Below, piece by piece: positions 1-7,619 of a stretch of 36,872 bases of DNA. Source of the stretch: Oscillospiraceae bacterium. Lineage in GTDB: Bacteria > Bacillota > Clostridia > Oscillospirales > Oscillospiraceae. Under the pieces are notes generated by a model that was not told where the DNA came from, searched no databases, and was given only the letters and a program-made list of their open reading frames with translations. The position numbers were made by a program, and so were the translations under genes. Within the stretch, counting starts at the first letter, position 1, and every line of letters begins with the position of its first letter. The stretch is from positions 1-36,872 of the forward strand of contig JARIAU010000050.1 of NCBI GenBank assembly GCA_029257695.1. The letters are read 5' to 3'.

Positions 1-89
1 TATATTCTTATCAAATGCAGCGAAGTTTCGTTTTTTTATTGATATACCGACTGTTCACAAGATTACTTTCATCTCATGAGCAACATTAT

Positions 90-135
90 AAAAAAAAGCC
101 TTAGCTTCTACTTAATTATGAGTAGAAGCTAAGGC
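90..135 (-). terminator. Strong intrinsic terminator ending the phage-remnant transcript
   Basis: A perfect 15-bp inverted repeat (GCCTTAGCTTCTACT at 98-112, its complement at 121-135) has an 8-nt loop and is followed, in the minus direction, by an uninterrupted T run (plus-strand A run at about 90-97). It lies just downstream of the small Cys-rich ORF and would end transcription of that gene and the remnant above it. Confidence 0.9.
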
Positions 136-155
136 AATTCACTCTATACAATTAA

Positions 156-341
156 TTACTTTTTATAATTTCCGCACTTATGACACATTTCTAATAATGC
201 ATCCTTATCTGCTTCTTTTACTAATCCACCATCTTTATATAATCGAGAAGCTATAACAAAATAATCATAACACTCAGCTTCATCAATTATAGTTTTATAA
301 AAAGGGCAGAAAAATTCTTTATAAGTATTATTTGTTTCCAC
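156..341 (-). CDS. Small Cys-rich protein next to a phage head-protein remnant; candidate immunity protein
   Basis: This is a 61-residue hypothetical protein with a GTG start. It overlaps the end of the upstream remnant frame by 14 nt, and AAGGTGG/AAGGA lies upstream as a possible SD, so translation may be coupled. It has two cysteine pairs: FCPF near residue 12 and ECYDYF near residue 24, then CHKC near residues 53-56. This spacing suggests a small zinc- or metal-binding fold; no signal peptide or membrane segment is visible. The base composition is AT-rich like the remnant and unlike the rest of the window, so it arrived with the phage or element. I do not recognise a named family with certainty. 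Its position directly after a minor-head protein with a toxin-like C-terminus suggests an immunity or modulator role, which is inference only. Confidence 0.6.
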   Translation of the reverse strand: METNNTYKEFFCPFYKTIIDEAECYDYFVIASRLYKDGGLVKEADKDALLEMCHKCGNYKK

Positions 342-1004
342 TTTCCTTAACCACCTTTAATATTTTTTGAACTCTCTCATCAAACCACGATTTAGGATAG
401 CTTGTCATTATTCTTCCATCTTTAGAAACTACACAAACTCCCTCTTCACTAAGGTATAGAATTTTATCTTCTCCCTAAGCAAAACAAACAATAGCATTAT
501 CAATATATGATTGAGCATCTTTTTGTGTAATCTCTCTTTGGATTAATTTCTTTAGTCCATGCTTACCCAAATCAGTAATTTCAATTCTACCGTAATAATT
601 TATTGGAGTGCCATAATCTTCATTAATTTTATGTACTTCCTCACAAATTTTATCTAATTGTTTCTGAGCATACCTTATCAAGCATTTTCGTCATCGTCAA
701 GTGATCCTTCTTGTTTTGGACAACACTTTCTGTTTCATTGTCATTTTTAGATTCTTCCATTTCTACCACTGGAACAATACAACAGCGGCAGTTAGGATGA
801 GCGGGAACAGGCATAGCACCACCAACAGGAAAACGCTTTCCCTCCTATGCTCCGCAAATAGGACAAGTTCTTTCCTCTGGACTAACTAAAACTTCTTTGC
901 TTCTGCTCCATCATAAAATAAGCAAAAGCTTCTGCCATATTATAATTACTTTTACTCTTGGTAGTTTCCGTGGATGAATATTGAGTAATTTTCTGTTTTT
1001 TCAT
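328..1004 (-). pseudogene. Decayed phage minor head protein (Mu F / SPP1 gp7 type) with toxin-like C-terminal domain
   Basis: Translating the minus strand in pieces recovers a phage head-morphogenesis protein. A TETTKSKSNYNMAEAFAY stretch is followed, in another frame, by SPEERTCPICGA and PVPAHPNCRC, the Cys and His/Cys signature of the Phage_Mu_F (PF04233) C-terminal region. A third frame then gives RYAQKQLDKICEEVHKINED through DNAIVCFA. After an amber codon at 475-477 that same frame continues for 48 codons (including ILYLSEEGVCVVSKDGR and SYPKSWFDERVQKIL) to a TAA at 328-330. Another amber codon sits at 845-847 between CGA and EGKRFP. At least two frameshifts (near 905-915 and 655-690) and two nonsense codons make it non-functional as one protein. 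The C-terminal part resembles the BECR-type nuclease tails found on phage head proteins, by recollection of the family. No other capsid or portal genes are visible. Confidence 0.8.
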
Positions 1005-1110
1005 TTGTGCATTTCTCCAATCACATAGCAAGAATTATCCTTAATTCCGCACGATTTTCTGAAACGATTTTGAAAAACCTTACGCACGATTCGATTTTTT
1101 CGTTTTTTCC

Positions 1111-1163
1111 ACAAAAAACAAAAAAGTTCCGAAAACCTCGCATAAAGCTTAGTTCTCGGAACT
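1111..1163 (-). terminator. Intrinsic terminator of the tRNA-Ser gene
   Basis: On the minus strand AGTTCCGAGAAC (plus 1152-1163) pairs with GTTTTCGGAACT (plus 1125-1136), one mismatch, and a T-rich tract follows (plus 1111-1124, A-rich). It begins five bases after the encoded CCA end of the tRNA, so the tRNA is probably transcribed alone. Confidence 0.85.
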
Positions 1164-1168
1164 CTTTT

Positions 1169-1259
1169 TGGCGCAGAAGAAGGGATTTGAACCCTTGAAC
1201 CGCTATTAACGGTTACACGATTTCCAATCGTGCGCCTTCGACCACTCAGCCACTTCTGC
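1169..1259 (-). tRNA. tRNA-Ser (anticodon GGA), CCA encoded
   Basis: This is a 91-nt class II tRNA. The acceptor stem GCAGAAG pairs with CTTCTGC, followed by discriminator G and a genomically encoded CCA (plus 1169-1171). The anticodon arm CACGA-TTGGAAA-TCGTG places the anticodon GGA at plus 1223-1225, which reads UCC/UCU serine codons. A long variable arm and the T-loop sequence GTTCAAATC are present. Its 3' end faces the AT-rich phage remnant, the usual geometry for elements that integrate at a tRNA 3' end. Confidence 0.95.
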
Positions 1260-1325
1260 ATCCGTGAAGTGTAGCGCTCTACTACATTGCAAGACTGAAG
1301 GCGAACCATCGTTGCAACAGTGATT

Positions 1326-1353
1326 ATTATAGCAGAAAATCCGAATTCGTCAA
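1326..1353 (-). promoter_or_regulatory. Sigma-A type promoter for tRNA-Ser
   Basis: On the minus strand TTGACG (plus 1348-1353) and TATAAT (plus 1326-1331) are separated by 16 nt. They lie about 60 nt upstream of the tRNA 5' end, with no other gene between. Confidence 0.75.
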
Positions 1354-1373
1354 CCCCTTTTTTCAACTTTTTT

Positions 1374-1410
1374 CAAAAAATTTCCGGGCCCCCATCAGGT
1401 GGCCCGGAAA
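1374..1410 (-). terminator. Terminator of the nfnA-nfnB operon
   Basis: A 10-bp perfect stem TTTCCGGGCC/GGCCCGGAAA (1381-1390 and 1401-1410) has a 10-nt loop and is followed on the minus strand by six T. It lies 19 bases beyond the nfnB stop codon. Confidence 0.9.
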
Positions 1411-1428
1411 CACTGGATTTTACAGATT

Positions 1429-2832
1429 TTACTGCTTAGACAGATATTCGTCAATCGCAACTGCACCCTTCTTACCGGCACCCATGGCCAGAATAACGGT
1501 TGCAGCACCGGTGACGGCATCGCCGCCGGCAAACACGCCTTCACGGGTGGTGGACACATCGTCCTCACCCACGATCAGGCAACCCTTCTTGGTGGTTTCC
1601 AAACCGGGCGTCGTAGAACGGATCAAGGGATTGGGAGAGGTACCCAAACTCATAATGACCGTGTCCACATCCAGAACGAAGTTGGAGCCTTCAATCTCGA
1701 CCGGACGACGGCGGCCGGATGCATCCGGTTCACCCAGTTCCATCCGGACACACTCCATGCCCACCACACGACCGTGCTCATCACCGATGATCCGGACCGG
1801 GTTGCACAACAGCTGGAAGTCAATTCCCTCTTCCTCGGCGTGCTCAACCTCTTCCAAACGGGCCGGCATTTCTTCCTTGGAACGGCGATAGACAATGTAC
1901 ACATGCTCGGCACCCAGACGCTTTGCACAGCGGCAGGCGTCCATGGCCACATTGCCGCCGCCGACAACGGCGACTGCCTTGCTCTGCATCACAGGGGTGT
2001 CATACTCCGGGAGATAAGCCTTCATCAGATTGGTCCGGGTCAGGTACTCATTCGCAGAGTACACACCAGAGAGTCCCTCGCCGGGGATGTTCATAAACAT
2101 CGGCAGACCGGCACCGGAGCCCACAAACACAGCCTGATAGCCCATCTCAAACAGCTCGTCGATGGACAGCACCTTGCCAATGACCATATTGGTCATGATC
2201 TCCACGCCCAGAGCTTCCAGCTTTTCAACCTCGCTCTTCACAATGGCCTTGGGCAGACGGAACTCCGGGATACCATAGACCAAAACACCGCCAGCCGTAT
2301 GGAACGCCTCAAAAATAGTGACCTGATACCCCTTCTTGGCCAGATCACTGGCGCAAGTCAGACCAGCAGGGCCGGAACCGACCACAGCCACCTTCTTGCC
2401 GTTGCTTTCGGGCTTGACCGGCTTTTCCACGACATTCTCCCGATACCAGTCCGCCACAAAGCGCTCCAGTCGGCCAATGCCCACCGGCTCACCCTTAATG
2501 CCACGGACACACTTGCTCTCGCACTGGCTCTCCTGAGGGCAGACACGGCCGCTGATGGCAGGCAGTGCATTGGTTCCGTTGATGACTTCATATGCCGCTT
2601 TGAAATCGCCCTCAGCGACTTTTGCGATGAACTCGGGGATACGGACACCCACAGGGCAGGCAGATACACAGGGGTGATTCTTACAGCCCAAGCAGCGGGT
2701 AGCCTCGGTCATGGCCGTCTCCTGAGAATAGCCGGTGCAAACCTCGAGGAAGTTTTTATTACGAACATTGGGGTCCTGTGCAGGCATGGGAGCCTTCTTG
2801 GGATCCATATTGGGTTTTCTGATCTGAGCCAT
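1429..2832 (-). CDS. nfnB: NfnB-type large subunit of NADH-dependent reduced ferredoxin:NADP+ oxidoreductase (GltA-like)
   Basis: This 467-residue flavoprotein belongs to the glutamate-synthase small-subunit (GltA) family. The N-terminal ferredoxin-like region carries two cysteine sets (C47, C50, C55, C59 and C98, C104, C108) expected to hold two [4Fe-4S] clusters. The FAD-binding motif VAVVGSGPAGL is at about 148-158 and a second nucleotide-binding motif AVAVVGGGNVAMD at about 285-297, for NADPH. The partner NfnA gene lies immediately upstream (13-nt gap), and no glutamate synthase large subunit is present. That arrangement is the one known for cytoplasmic NfnAB, which couples NADH and reduced ferredoxin to NADP+ reduction by flavin-based bifurcation. 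An alternative is the SudAB/sulfide dehydrogenase label for the same proteins. Length is normal for NfnB. Confidence 0.88.
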   Translation of the reverse strand: MAQIRKPNMDPKKAPMPAQDPNVRNKNFLEVCTGYSQETAMTEATRCLGCKNHPCVSACPVGVRIPEFIAKVAEGDFKAAYEVINGTNALPAISGRVCPQESQCESKCVRGIKGEPVGIGRLERFVADWYRENVVEKPVKPESNGKKVAVVGSGPAGLTCASDLAKKGYQVTIFEAFHTAGGVLVYGIPEFRLPKAIVKSEVEKLEALGVEIMTNMVIGKVLSIDELFEMGYQAVFVGSGAGLPMFMNIPGEGLSGVYSANEYLTRTNLMKAYLPEYDTPVMQSKAVAVVGGGNVAMDACRCAKRLGAEHVYIVYRRSKEEMPARLEEVEHAEEEGIDFQLLCNPVRIIGDEHGRVVGMECVRMELGEPDASGRRRPVEIEGSNFVLDVDTVIMSLGTSPNPLIRSTTPGLETTKKGCLIVGEDDVSTTREGVFAGGDAVTGAATVILAMGAGKKGAVAIDEYLSKQ

Positions 2833-2845
2833 GTCGATTTCCTCC

Positions 2846-3697
2846 TTACTTGATCAGGTCCTGTGCCATCTTGTCAAAGCGGCACATATGGTTCATCTTT
2901 TCACCTTCCTGCTCACGATAGGTAGCATTCCGATTCATGAGCTCGGTGAAATCAACCAAATGACCATCAAATTCAGGGCCGTCGACACAGGCGAATTTGG
3001 TTTCGCCGCCGACGGTGACACGGCAGCCACCGCACATACCGGTACCATCAATCATGATGGGGTTCAGGCTGACGATGGTCTTGACACCAAAGGGTTTGGT
3101 GGTCTTGCAAACAAAGTTCATCATGGGGACAGGACCAATGGCGATGACTTCATCGTACTCGATCCCCTGCTCCAGCAGTTCCTGCAGCTTGACGGTGACA
3201 AAGCCCTTTTCACCATAGCTTCCGTCATCGGTCATCATATAGAAATGATCGCAGGCTGCGTTAAATTCATCTTCCAAGATGACAATGTCCTTGTTGCGGA
3301 AGCCCATAATGCCGTCCACAACAGCACCGGCTTCATGCATGGCCTTTGCCACCGGATAGGCAATGGCACAGCCGACGCCGCCGCCGACCACAGCAACACG
3401 CTTCTTTCCTTCCACATCCGTGGGCTTACCCAGAGGGCCGACGAAGTCCAACAGGTAGTCACCTTCCTGCATCTTTGCCAGCGCCTTGGTGGTCATGCCG
3501 ACCAGCTGGAAGATGATGGTGACCGTGCCTTTTTCACGGTCATAGCCTGCCACCGTCAGAGGCAGACGCTCGCCGTATTCATCAATTCGCAAAATGATGA
3601 ACTGGCCTGCTTTGACCTTCTTCGCTACAAAAGGAGCTTCGATCTCCATGCGAGTGACATTGGGATTGAGATCTTCTTTACGAACGATTTTATACAA
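2846..3697 (-). CDS. nfnA: NfnA-type small subunit (FAD/NAD-binding, [2Fe-2S])
   Basis: This is a 283-residue protein of the dihydroorotate dehydrogenase electron-transfer (PyrK/ferredoxin reductase) family. An FAD-binding barrel fills the first ~95 residues, with RLPLTVAG near 44-51. An NAD-binding Rossmann segment begins at VAVVGGGVGCA (101-111). The C-terminal DGTGMCGGCR region with C222, C225 and C237, plus D218, is the usual [2Fe-2S] site. I chose the TTG start at 3697 because AGGAG lies 8 nt upstream and the length matches the family. The longer frame to 3841 runs through a hairpin and promoter-like DNA. With nfnB it forms the heterodimer that exchanges electrons among NADH, ferredoxin and NADP(H). 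Confidence 0.87.
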   Translation of the reverse strand: MYKIVRKEDLNPNVTRMEIEAPFVAKKVKAGQFIILRIDEYGERLPLTVAGYDREKGTVTIIFQLVGMTTKALAKMQEGDYLLDFVGPLGKPTDVEGKKRVAVVGGGVGCAIAYPVAKAMHEAGAVVDGIMGFRNKDIVILEDEFNAACDHFYMMTDDGSYGEKGFVTVKLQELLEQGIEYDEVIAIGPVPMMNFVCKTTKPFGVKTIVSLNPIMIDGTGMCGGCRVTVGGETKFACVDGPEFDGHLVDFTELMNRNATYREQEGEKMNHMCRFDKMAQDLIK

Positions 3698-3719
3698 GTG
3701 TATCACTCCTATTTCTTTC

Positions 3720-3788
3720 TTGCCGCCGGACGGCGGCAACCCATGTTGCATCGTTAAAATCTTATCACACTCTTCCCGGAAAAGCAAG
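3720..3788 (-). promoter_or_regulatory. Candidate nfnAB promoter and leader hairpin
   Basis: On the minus strand TTGCTT (plus 3783-3788) and TAAGAT (plus 3759-3764) are 18 nt apart, a fair sigma-A match. Between this and the nfnA SD lies a perfect GC-rich stem, TTGCCGCCG/CGGCGGCAA (plus 3720-3739), with no T run, so it is a leader hairpin rather than a terminator. The remaining ~200 bases up to the MATE gene end (3789-3995) show no convincing gene. Confidence 0.5.
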
Positions 3789-3995
3789 GCAGAACCAACT
3801 CTTTCCCAGAATATGTTCCCGTTTTCCCTTAAAACTCCCACTATTTTCGTACGAATTAAAGAAAACTGTTTTGTCTAAGTTCCGTCATTTGTTCCGTACT
3901 TCCATTCCGATTGTATGCCGAAATTCTCTCTGGTTTGTCCCGGATATTCGGTTGGTTTTTCTCAAATGCATCACTCCTTCCGGAGTATTCTCCTG

Positions 3996-5417
3996 TCAGC
4001 CGGTGTGCAGCAACTCCCGGTGCAGCCAGCGTTCCCGGAATAACCGAACAAGGAACAGCACTCCGCGGATGCAGAGTTCTCCGCACATGGCGATCCACAC
4101 GCCGAGCAGTCCAAACCGAGGGGCAAGCAAGACAGACGCCGTAATTCGCACCCCCCACACACTCACCAAATTCACCAAACTGGGCACCATGGTATCCCCA
4201 GCGCCACGCAGCGCACCGGCACAGACAATCGAGGCTGCATAGAATGGCTCTGCAATCGCCTCCACCCGCAGGCAGAGGACACCCAATTCCTGCACCCGTG
4301 GATCCGGGGTCAGCAATGCAAACATCTGGGGTGCAAACACGAACATCAGCACCGCACTGACCGACATGACCACCACTCCTAACAGCGTCGACAATCGGGC
4401 AAAACTCCGTGCCAAGTCCTTTCGCCCCGCTCCAAGACTTTGTCCCACCAGTGTGGTTGCGGCCGTACCAATACCGTATCCCGGCATATAGCAGAGACTT
4501 TCTGCCGTCACGCCCAGTGCGTTGGCTGCAATGGCGATCGTACCCAGTGGAGCAATGATTTTTGTTGTGGCGATCTGCGCACCGCACAGCACCACATGTT
4601 CCAGCCCCAGCGGAATCCCAATGCGCACCGCCGTCCACAGGCAGTCCTTCTCCAGCTTCCAACTACCTCCCAGGCGAAGGTTCAGACTCGGTGAGCGCAC
4701 ACACAGCAGATAAAGCATCCCGCTTGCAGTCACCAATTCTGCCAGCGCCGTTCCGATTGCGGCACCGGTAACCCCCAACCCCGCACCATAGATTGTCAGC
4801 TCCCAATCTCCCAGCGAAACCACACGGGTCGGAAAAATCAACAGGCTGTTGAAAACCACATCCCACAGGCACATTGCAGCATTCAGACAACTCGGGGTCC
4901 GCATATCGCCGCTGCATTGCAGCATCCCACCACAGGTGTGCCTCGTCAAGGCCGCCGGAAGTGCCAGACTAAACACCAGAAAGTAGCCGGACGCATCCCC
5001 TCGTATGTCCGCTGCCCCTCCAAGCCACACCGGGAGAGGTCCGCTGATCCATACTCCGACTGTCAAAAGGAGGACCGCTGCTACAGCCCCTACCAACAGG
5101 CATTGCCGCAGTACGCTGCGTGCCCGCTGTGCCAATCCCGCTCCAATGAGATGAGCGATCTGAACAGAAAAACCCGTACCAAAGGCCATACACAATCCGC
5201 TGAACAACCAAGTGGTGCTGGCAACCAACCCGATGGATGCAGAGGCATTCGCACCCAGGGAACCTACCATGGCTGCATCAATATACTGCATCACAATGGA
5301 ACTGACTTCCGCCAAAATGGCCGGAATCGACAGCCGGACCACTTGTCGCATTCGTCTTGAAAATGACTGCAATTCCCCTGAATTGAGCGCATCCAGCGTC
5401 TGTTCTGTTCCGCCCAT
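3996..5417 (-). CDS. MATE family multidrug/metabolite efflux transporter
   Basis: This is a 473-residue polytopic membrane protein of the MATE family (NorM/DinF type), which exports cationic drugs or metabolites by Na+ or H+ antiport. About twelve hydrophobic segments run through the sequence. The early VVRLSIPAILAEVSSIVMQYID and VGSLGANASASIGL stretches match the start of MATE domain one, and the second half repeats the pattern (GIPLGLEHVVL, PGYGIGTAATTLVGQSLGAG). The start at 5417 has GGGGAGGG just upstream; the frame is open further upstream but passes back through a terminator. That terminator separates it from the isomerase gene, so it probably has its own weak promoter or relies on read-through. 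The substrate cannot be told from sequence. Confidence 0.88.
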   Translation of the reverse strand: MGGTEQTLDALNSGELQSFSRRMRQVVRLSIPAILAEVSSIVMQYIDAAMVGSLGANASASIGLVASTTWLFSGLCMAFGTGFSVQIAHLIGAGLAQRARSVLRQCLLVGAVAAVLLLTVGVWISGPLPVWLGGAADIRGDASGYFLVFSLALPAALTRHTCGGMLQCSGDMRTPSCLNAAMCLWDVVFNSLLIFPTRVVSLGDWELTIYGAGLGVTGAAIGTALAELVTASGMLYLLCVRSPSLNLRLGGSWKLEKDCLWTAVRIGIPLGLEHVVLCGAQIATTKIIAPLGTIAIAANALGVTAESLCYMPGYGIGTAATTLVGQSLGAGRKDLARSFARLSTLLGVVVMSVSAVLMFVFAPQMFALLTPDPRVQELGVLCLRVEAIAEPFYAASIVCAGALRGAGDTMVPSLVNLVSVWGVRITASVLLAPRFGLLGVWIAMCGELCIRGVLFLVRLFRERWLHRELLHTG

Positions 5418-5515
5418 AGCATCCCTCCCCTTCTCGTTTTCCGCATCTTCGACCCCATCCACCGATACGATCGGTGCCATCGTTCCCACTTGGGCTTGTC
5501 CCCTTGCCTCTGCCC

Positions 5516-5548
5516 AAAAAACCGCTCCGTCACACCGGACAGAGCGGT
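5516..5548 (-). terminator. Terminator after the aldolase-isomerase operon
   Basis: On the minus strand ACCGCTC pairs with GAGCGGT around an inner GTC/GAC stem (plus 5521-5548), followed by TTTTTT (plus 5516-5520 region). It starts 10 bases after the isomerase stop codon. Confidence 0.85.
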
Positions 5549-5557
5549 CTCTTGCAT

Positions 5558-6598
5558 TCACAGAAAGAAGCGATGCAGATCAGTCGGGGCAAAAATACCT
5601 TTTTCTGTGACTATGCCATCACACAGCTTCGGCGGGGTGACATCAAAGGCCGGATAGTAGCCGTTCACCCCCGGCAGCGTGGTGCGGGTACCCATGGCCT
5701 CCAACACCAGCTCCGGATCTCGTTCCTCAATGACCACCGAGGACAAATCAGGATGGGCCGGGTCCGGATTTCGTGTGGCATAGTACGGGATACCCCAATA
5801 TTGAGCACATAGCGCAATCTGGAAGGTTCCAACCTTGTTGATGATATGTCCATCCATGGTGACGACATCCGCCGCCGAAGTGAACAGGTCCACCTTCTTC
5901 TCCTTCATGGTGTAGCCGGGCATATTGTCCGTGATGACGGTCACATCAAAGTCCATATCTTTGGCTACACTGGCCGTCAGGCGAGCCCCCTGAAAGTAAG
6001 GCCGGGTTTCAGGGCAGATGACCTTCACCTCATAATTGCGGCGGCGGCACTCCCGAAGATAACTTCCGATGATATTTTCCGCAAAGCACTGCGTCATGAT
6101 GGTCGCTTTGCTGGGCGTCACATCCGCCAAGTAAGCTCCCATTCGCGCGTGGCGCTCATAATTATCATATAGACGGGCCACCGCCGTCTCCTGCATAGCA
6201 TCCACCAAATCCTGCCCTGTTTTTCCTGCGTGAACCGCAGTCACCGCTGCCGAAAGGCAGCCTCCGGTGACCTGTTCCATTTTGGCCGAGGTCGTTGGCC
6301 GAGCATGGGACAAGGTGTACGCCGCTCGGGTCAAAAAGGCTAAAGCCTCTTCCCCACTCCGGTCACGCACCTCCCACGCAGCCAGTGCCATGCCCATAGC
6401 GGCCGCCACATAGGGACCGCCGCTTTGGGTCACCATATCTGCAATGGCCTGTGCCACCTCTGTATGGCTATGACAGATCACATATGTCACTTCCAACGGA
6501 TAAATTCGCCGGTCCAGGATCCGCACCACGCCATCCTCATACCATGCCACATTTTCATACTGGAGCAAAAAGGCCAAACCCTCGTCATTTCGTTTCAT
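5558..6598 (-). CDS. mtnA: MtnA-like methylthioribose-/deoxyribose-1-phosphate isomerase
   Basis: This is a 346-residue member of the MtnA/eIF2B-alpha-like isomerase family, which converts 5-methylthioribose-1-phosphate (or 5-deoxyribose-1-phosphate) to the ribulose form. Family landmarks are ARPTTSAKME (99-108), the catalytic-type cysteine C171 in TQCFAEN, the ETRPYFQGARLTA block (197-209), an Asp at 244 and NKVGTF (254-259). The sequence is divergent: the usual GADR loop reads AADVV and the NTGSLAT stretch is altered. The exact substrate is therefore uncertain. The start at 6598 has AGGAGGGA upstream; a longer frame exists but lacks an SD. It follows a class II aldolase by 19 nt, the pairing known from the DHAP shunt. 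Confidence 0.8.
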   Translation of the reverse strand: MKRNDEGLAFLLQYENVAWYEDGVVRILDRRIYPLEVTYVICHSHTEVAQAIADMVTQSGGPYVAAAMGMALAAWEVRDRSGEEALAFLTRAAYTLSHARPTTSAKMEQVTGGCLSAAVTAVHAGKTGQDLVDAMQETAVARLYDNYERHARMGAYLADVTPSKATIMTQCFAENIIGSYLRECRRRNYEVKVICPETRPYFQGARLTASVAKDMDFDVTVITDNMPGYTMKEKKVDLFTSAADVVTMDGHIINKVGTFQIALCAQYWGIPYYATRNPDPAHPDLSSVVIEERDPELVLEAMGTRTTLPGVNGYYPAFDVTPPKLCDGIVTEKGIFAPTDLHRFFL

Positions 6599-6617
6599 CT
6601 TTGTCCCTCCTGTGCAT

Positions 6618-7259
6618 TCAATCAATTGCAACACCGTAATGTGCTTTGACCGCCTGAAATACATCCTCCGGGATGGGATCAATCTTTCCGTTGCTCATTG
6701 CAATCGAGCAAATCTTGGCTGCATTTTCCACATAGCCTGCCCGGGCATACGCTTGCTCCAAATTGGCTCCCACAGCCAGAACACCATGCCGGGCCAGCAG
6801 ACATCCACCTCTGCCCTGAAGCACTTTGCAGGCCTCTGTTCCCACCTCTTCCGTGCCGGGCATTCCGAACTTGGCCAGCGGAACATCCCCGCCCAGCGCT
6901 GGGATCATCTCGGTCAGAATGCAGGGAATGGGCTGATTGCGGACAGCAAAGGAACTGGCATAGGGCGAATGGGTGTGGATCACCGCATGTACCTTCGGCT
7001 TCTTCCGGTAGACCATCGTGTGCATGATCCATTCGGAGGAAGGCTTATGGATGCCGTCCAGCACCTGCCCATCCAAATCAATGACCACCATATCCTCCGG
7101 TCGGTAGCCTCGATAAGACAGTCCAGAAGGGGTGATGATCACCACACCCCGCTCACGGTCATAGACACTGAGGTTGCCGCAGGTCCCTTCGAACAACCCC
7201 TCCTTCCATGCCCGCACAGACCACTCACATACCTGCTGTTTCATAACCAGAGTATCCAT
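6618..7259 (-). CDS. Class II aldolase (fuculose-phosphate aldolase family), likely 5-methylthioribulose/5-deoxyribulose-1-phosphate aldolase
   Basis: This 213-residue zinc aldolase has the expected landmarks: GNLS (28-31) for phosphate binding, catalytic Glu 76, and zinc-ligand histidines H95 and H97 (HTHSPYAS) and H158 (ARHGV). The family cleaves sugar 1-phosphates to DHAP and an aldehyde. Directly downstream lies the MtnA-like isomerase, which would make its substrate, so the pair fits the DHAP shunt that salvages methylthioadenosine and 5'-deoxyadenosine waste. The phosphorylase/nucleosidase and kinase for earlier steps are not in this window. The SD is AAAGGAG before the ATG at 7259. Fuculose or rhamnulose phosphate would be the alternative substrates. 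Confidence 0.8.
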   Translation of the reverse strand: MDTLVMKQQVCEWSVRAWKEGLFEGTCGNLSVYDRERGVVIITPSGLSYRGYRPEDMVVIDLDGQVLDGIHKPSSEWIMHTMVYRKKPKVHAVIHTHSPYASSFAVRNQPIPCILTEMIPALGGDVPLAKFGMPGTEEVGTEACKVLQGRGGCLLARHGVLAVGANLEQAYARAGYVENAAKICSIAMSNGKIDPIPEDVFQAVKAHYGVAID

Positions 7260-7290
7260 GGAACTCGCTCCTTTTTATCTTGATGCTTTC

Positions 7291-7319
7291 ATAATAGCAC
7301 GGTCATTTTCTGTTTGCAA
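7291..7319 (-). promoter_or_regulatory. Promoter of the aldolase-isomerase operon
   Basis: On the minus strand TTGCAA (plus 7314-7319) and TATTAT (plus 7291-7296) are 17 nt apart, 30 nt upstream of the aldolase start. The -35 box overlaps the end of the FeoA-like frame. Confidence 0.65.
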
Positions 7320-7563
7320 ATCCCTTTTTTCCATGGATTTCCACTTCAATTCGCTCCGTATCCGCACAGCGAAGCGCGAACACATTCCCCCGAATCCGGT
7401 AGGACACCGGATCGCCAAACGGCGCCCTTCCCACACAGATTACCGGAGTTCCCGGCGTGATTCCAAGCTCCAAAAAACGCCGCCGCAGAACCGGAGTTCC
7501 ATTGACCACACGAATTACGCCCGCTTCTCACACCTGCATCTCATGCATACGCTTACGCTCCAT
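7303..7563 (-). pseudogene. FeoA-domain protein gene interrupted by an in-frame TGA
   Basis: Reading from ATG at 7563 gives MERKRMHEMQV, then TGA at 7528-7530, then in the same frame EAGVIRVVNG, RRRFLELGITPGTPV and RAPFGDPVSYRIRG up to a stop at 7303. That is the whole SH3-like FeoA domain, about 86 residues, the normal family length. The stop falls where the family usually has the glycine of a p-G-E turn, so GGA to TGA is the simplest explanation. A GTG at 7509 could start a shortened 68-residue version lacking the first strand, but its SD is weak. FeoA proteins assist ferrous iron uptake or act as DtxR-type SH3 domains; no feoB is nearby. It follows dpaB and precedes the aldolase. Confidence 0.7.
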
Positions 7564-7619
7564 CTCCGGCACTTCTCTTCCCCCCAATCCGTCAAAACAC
7601 AACGCTTCCAGGGATATGG

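Noticed and set aside
1001-1366. 121-codon frame across tRNA-Ser
   Set aside because: It runs through the tRNA, its promoter and terminator, so it cannot be a real gene.
1399-2853. 484-codon open frame on the plus strand opposite nfnB
   Set aside because: The minus strand carries clear NfnB motifs with SD, terminator and partner gene. The plus reading is His-rich with no family likeness; it is a GC-driven shadow.
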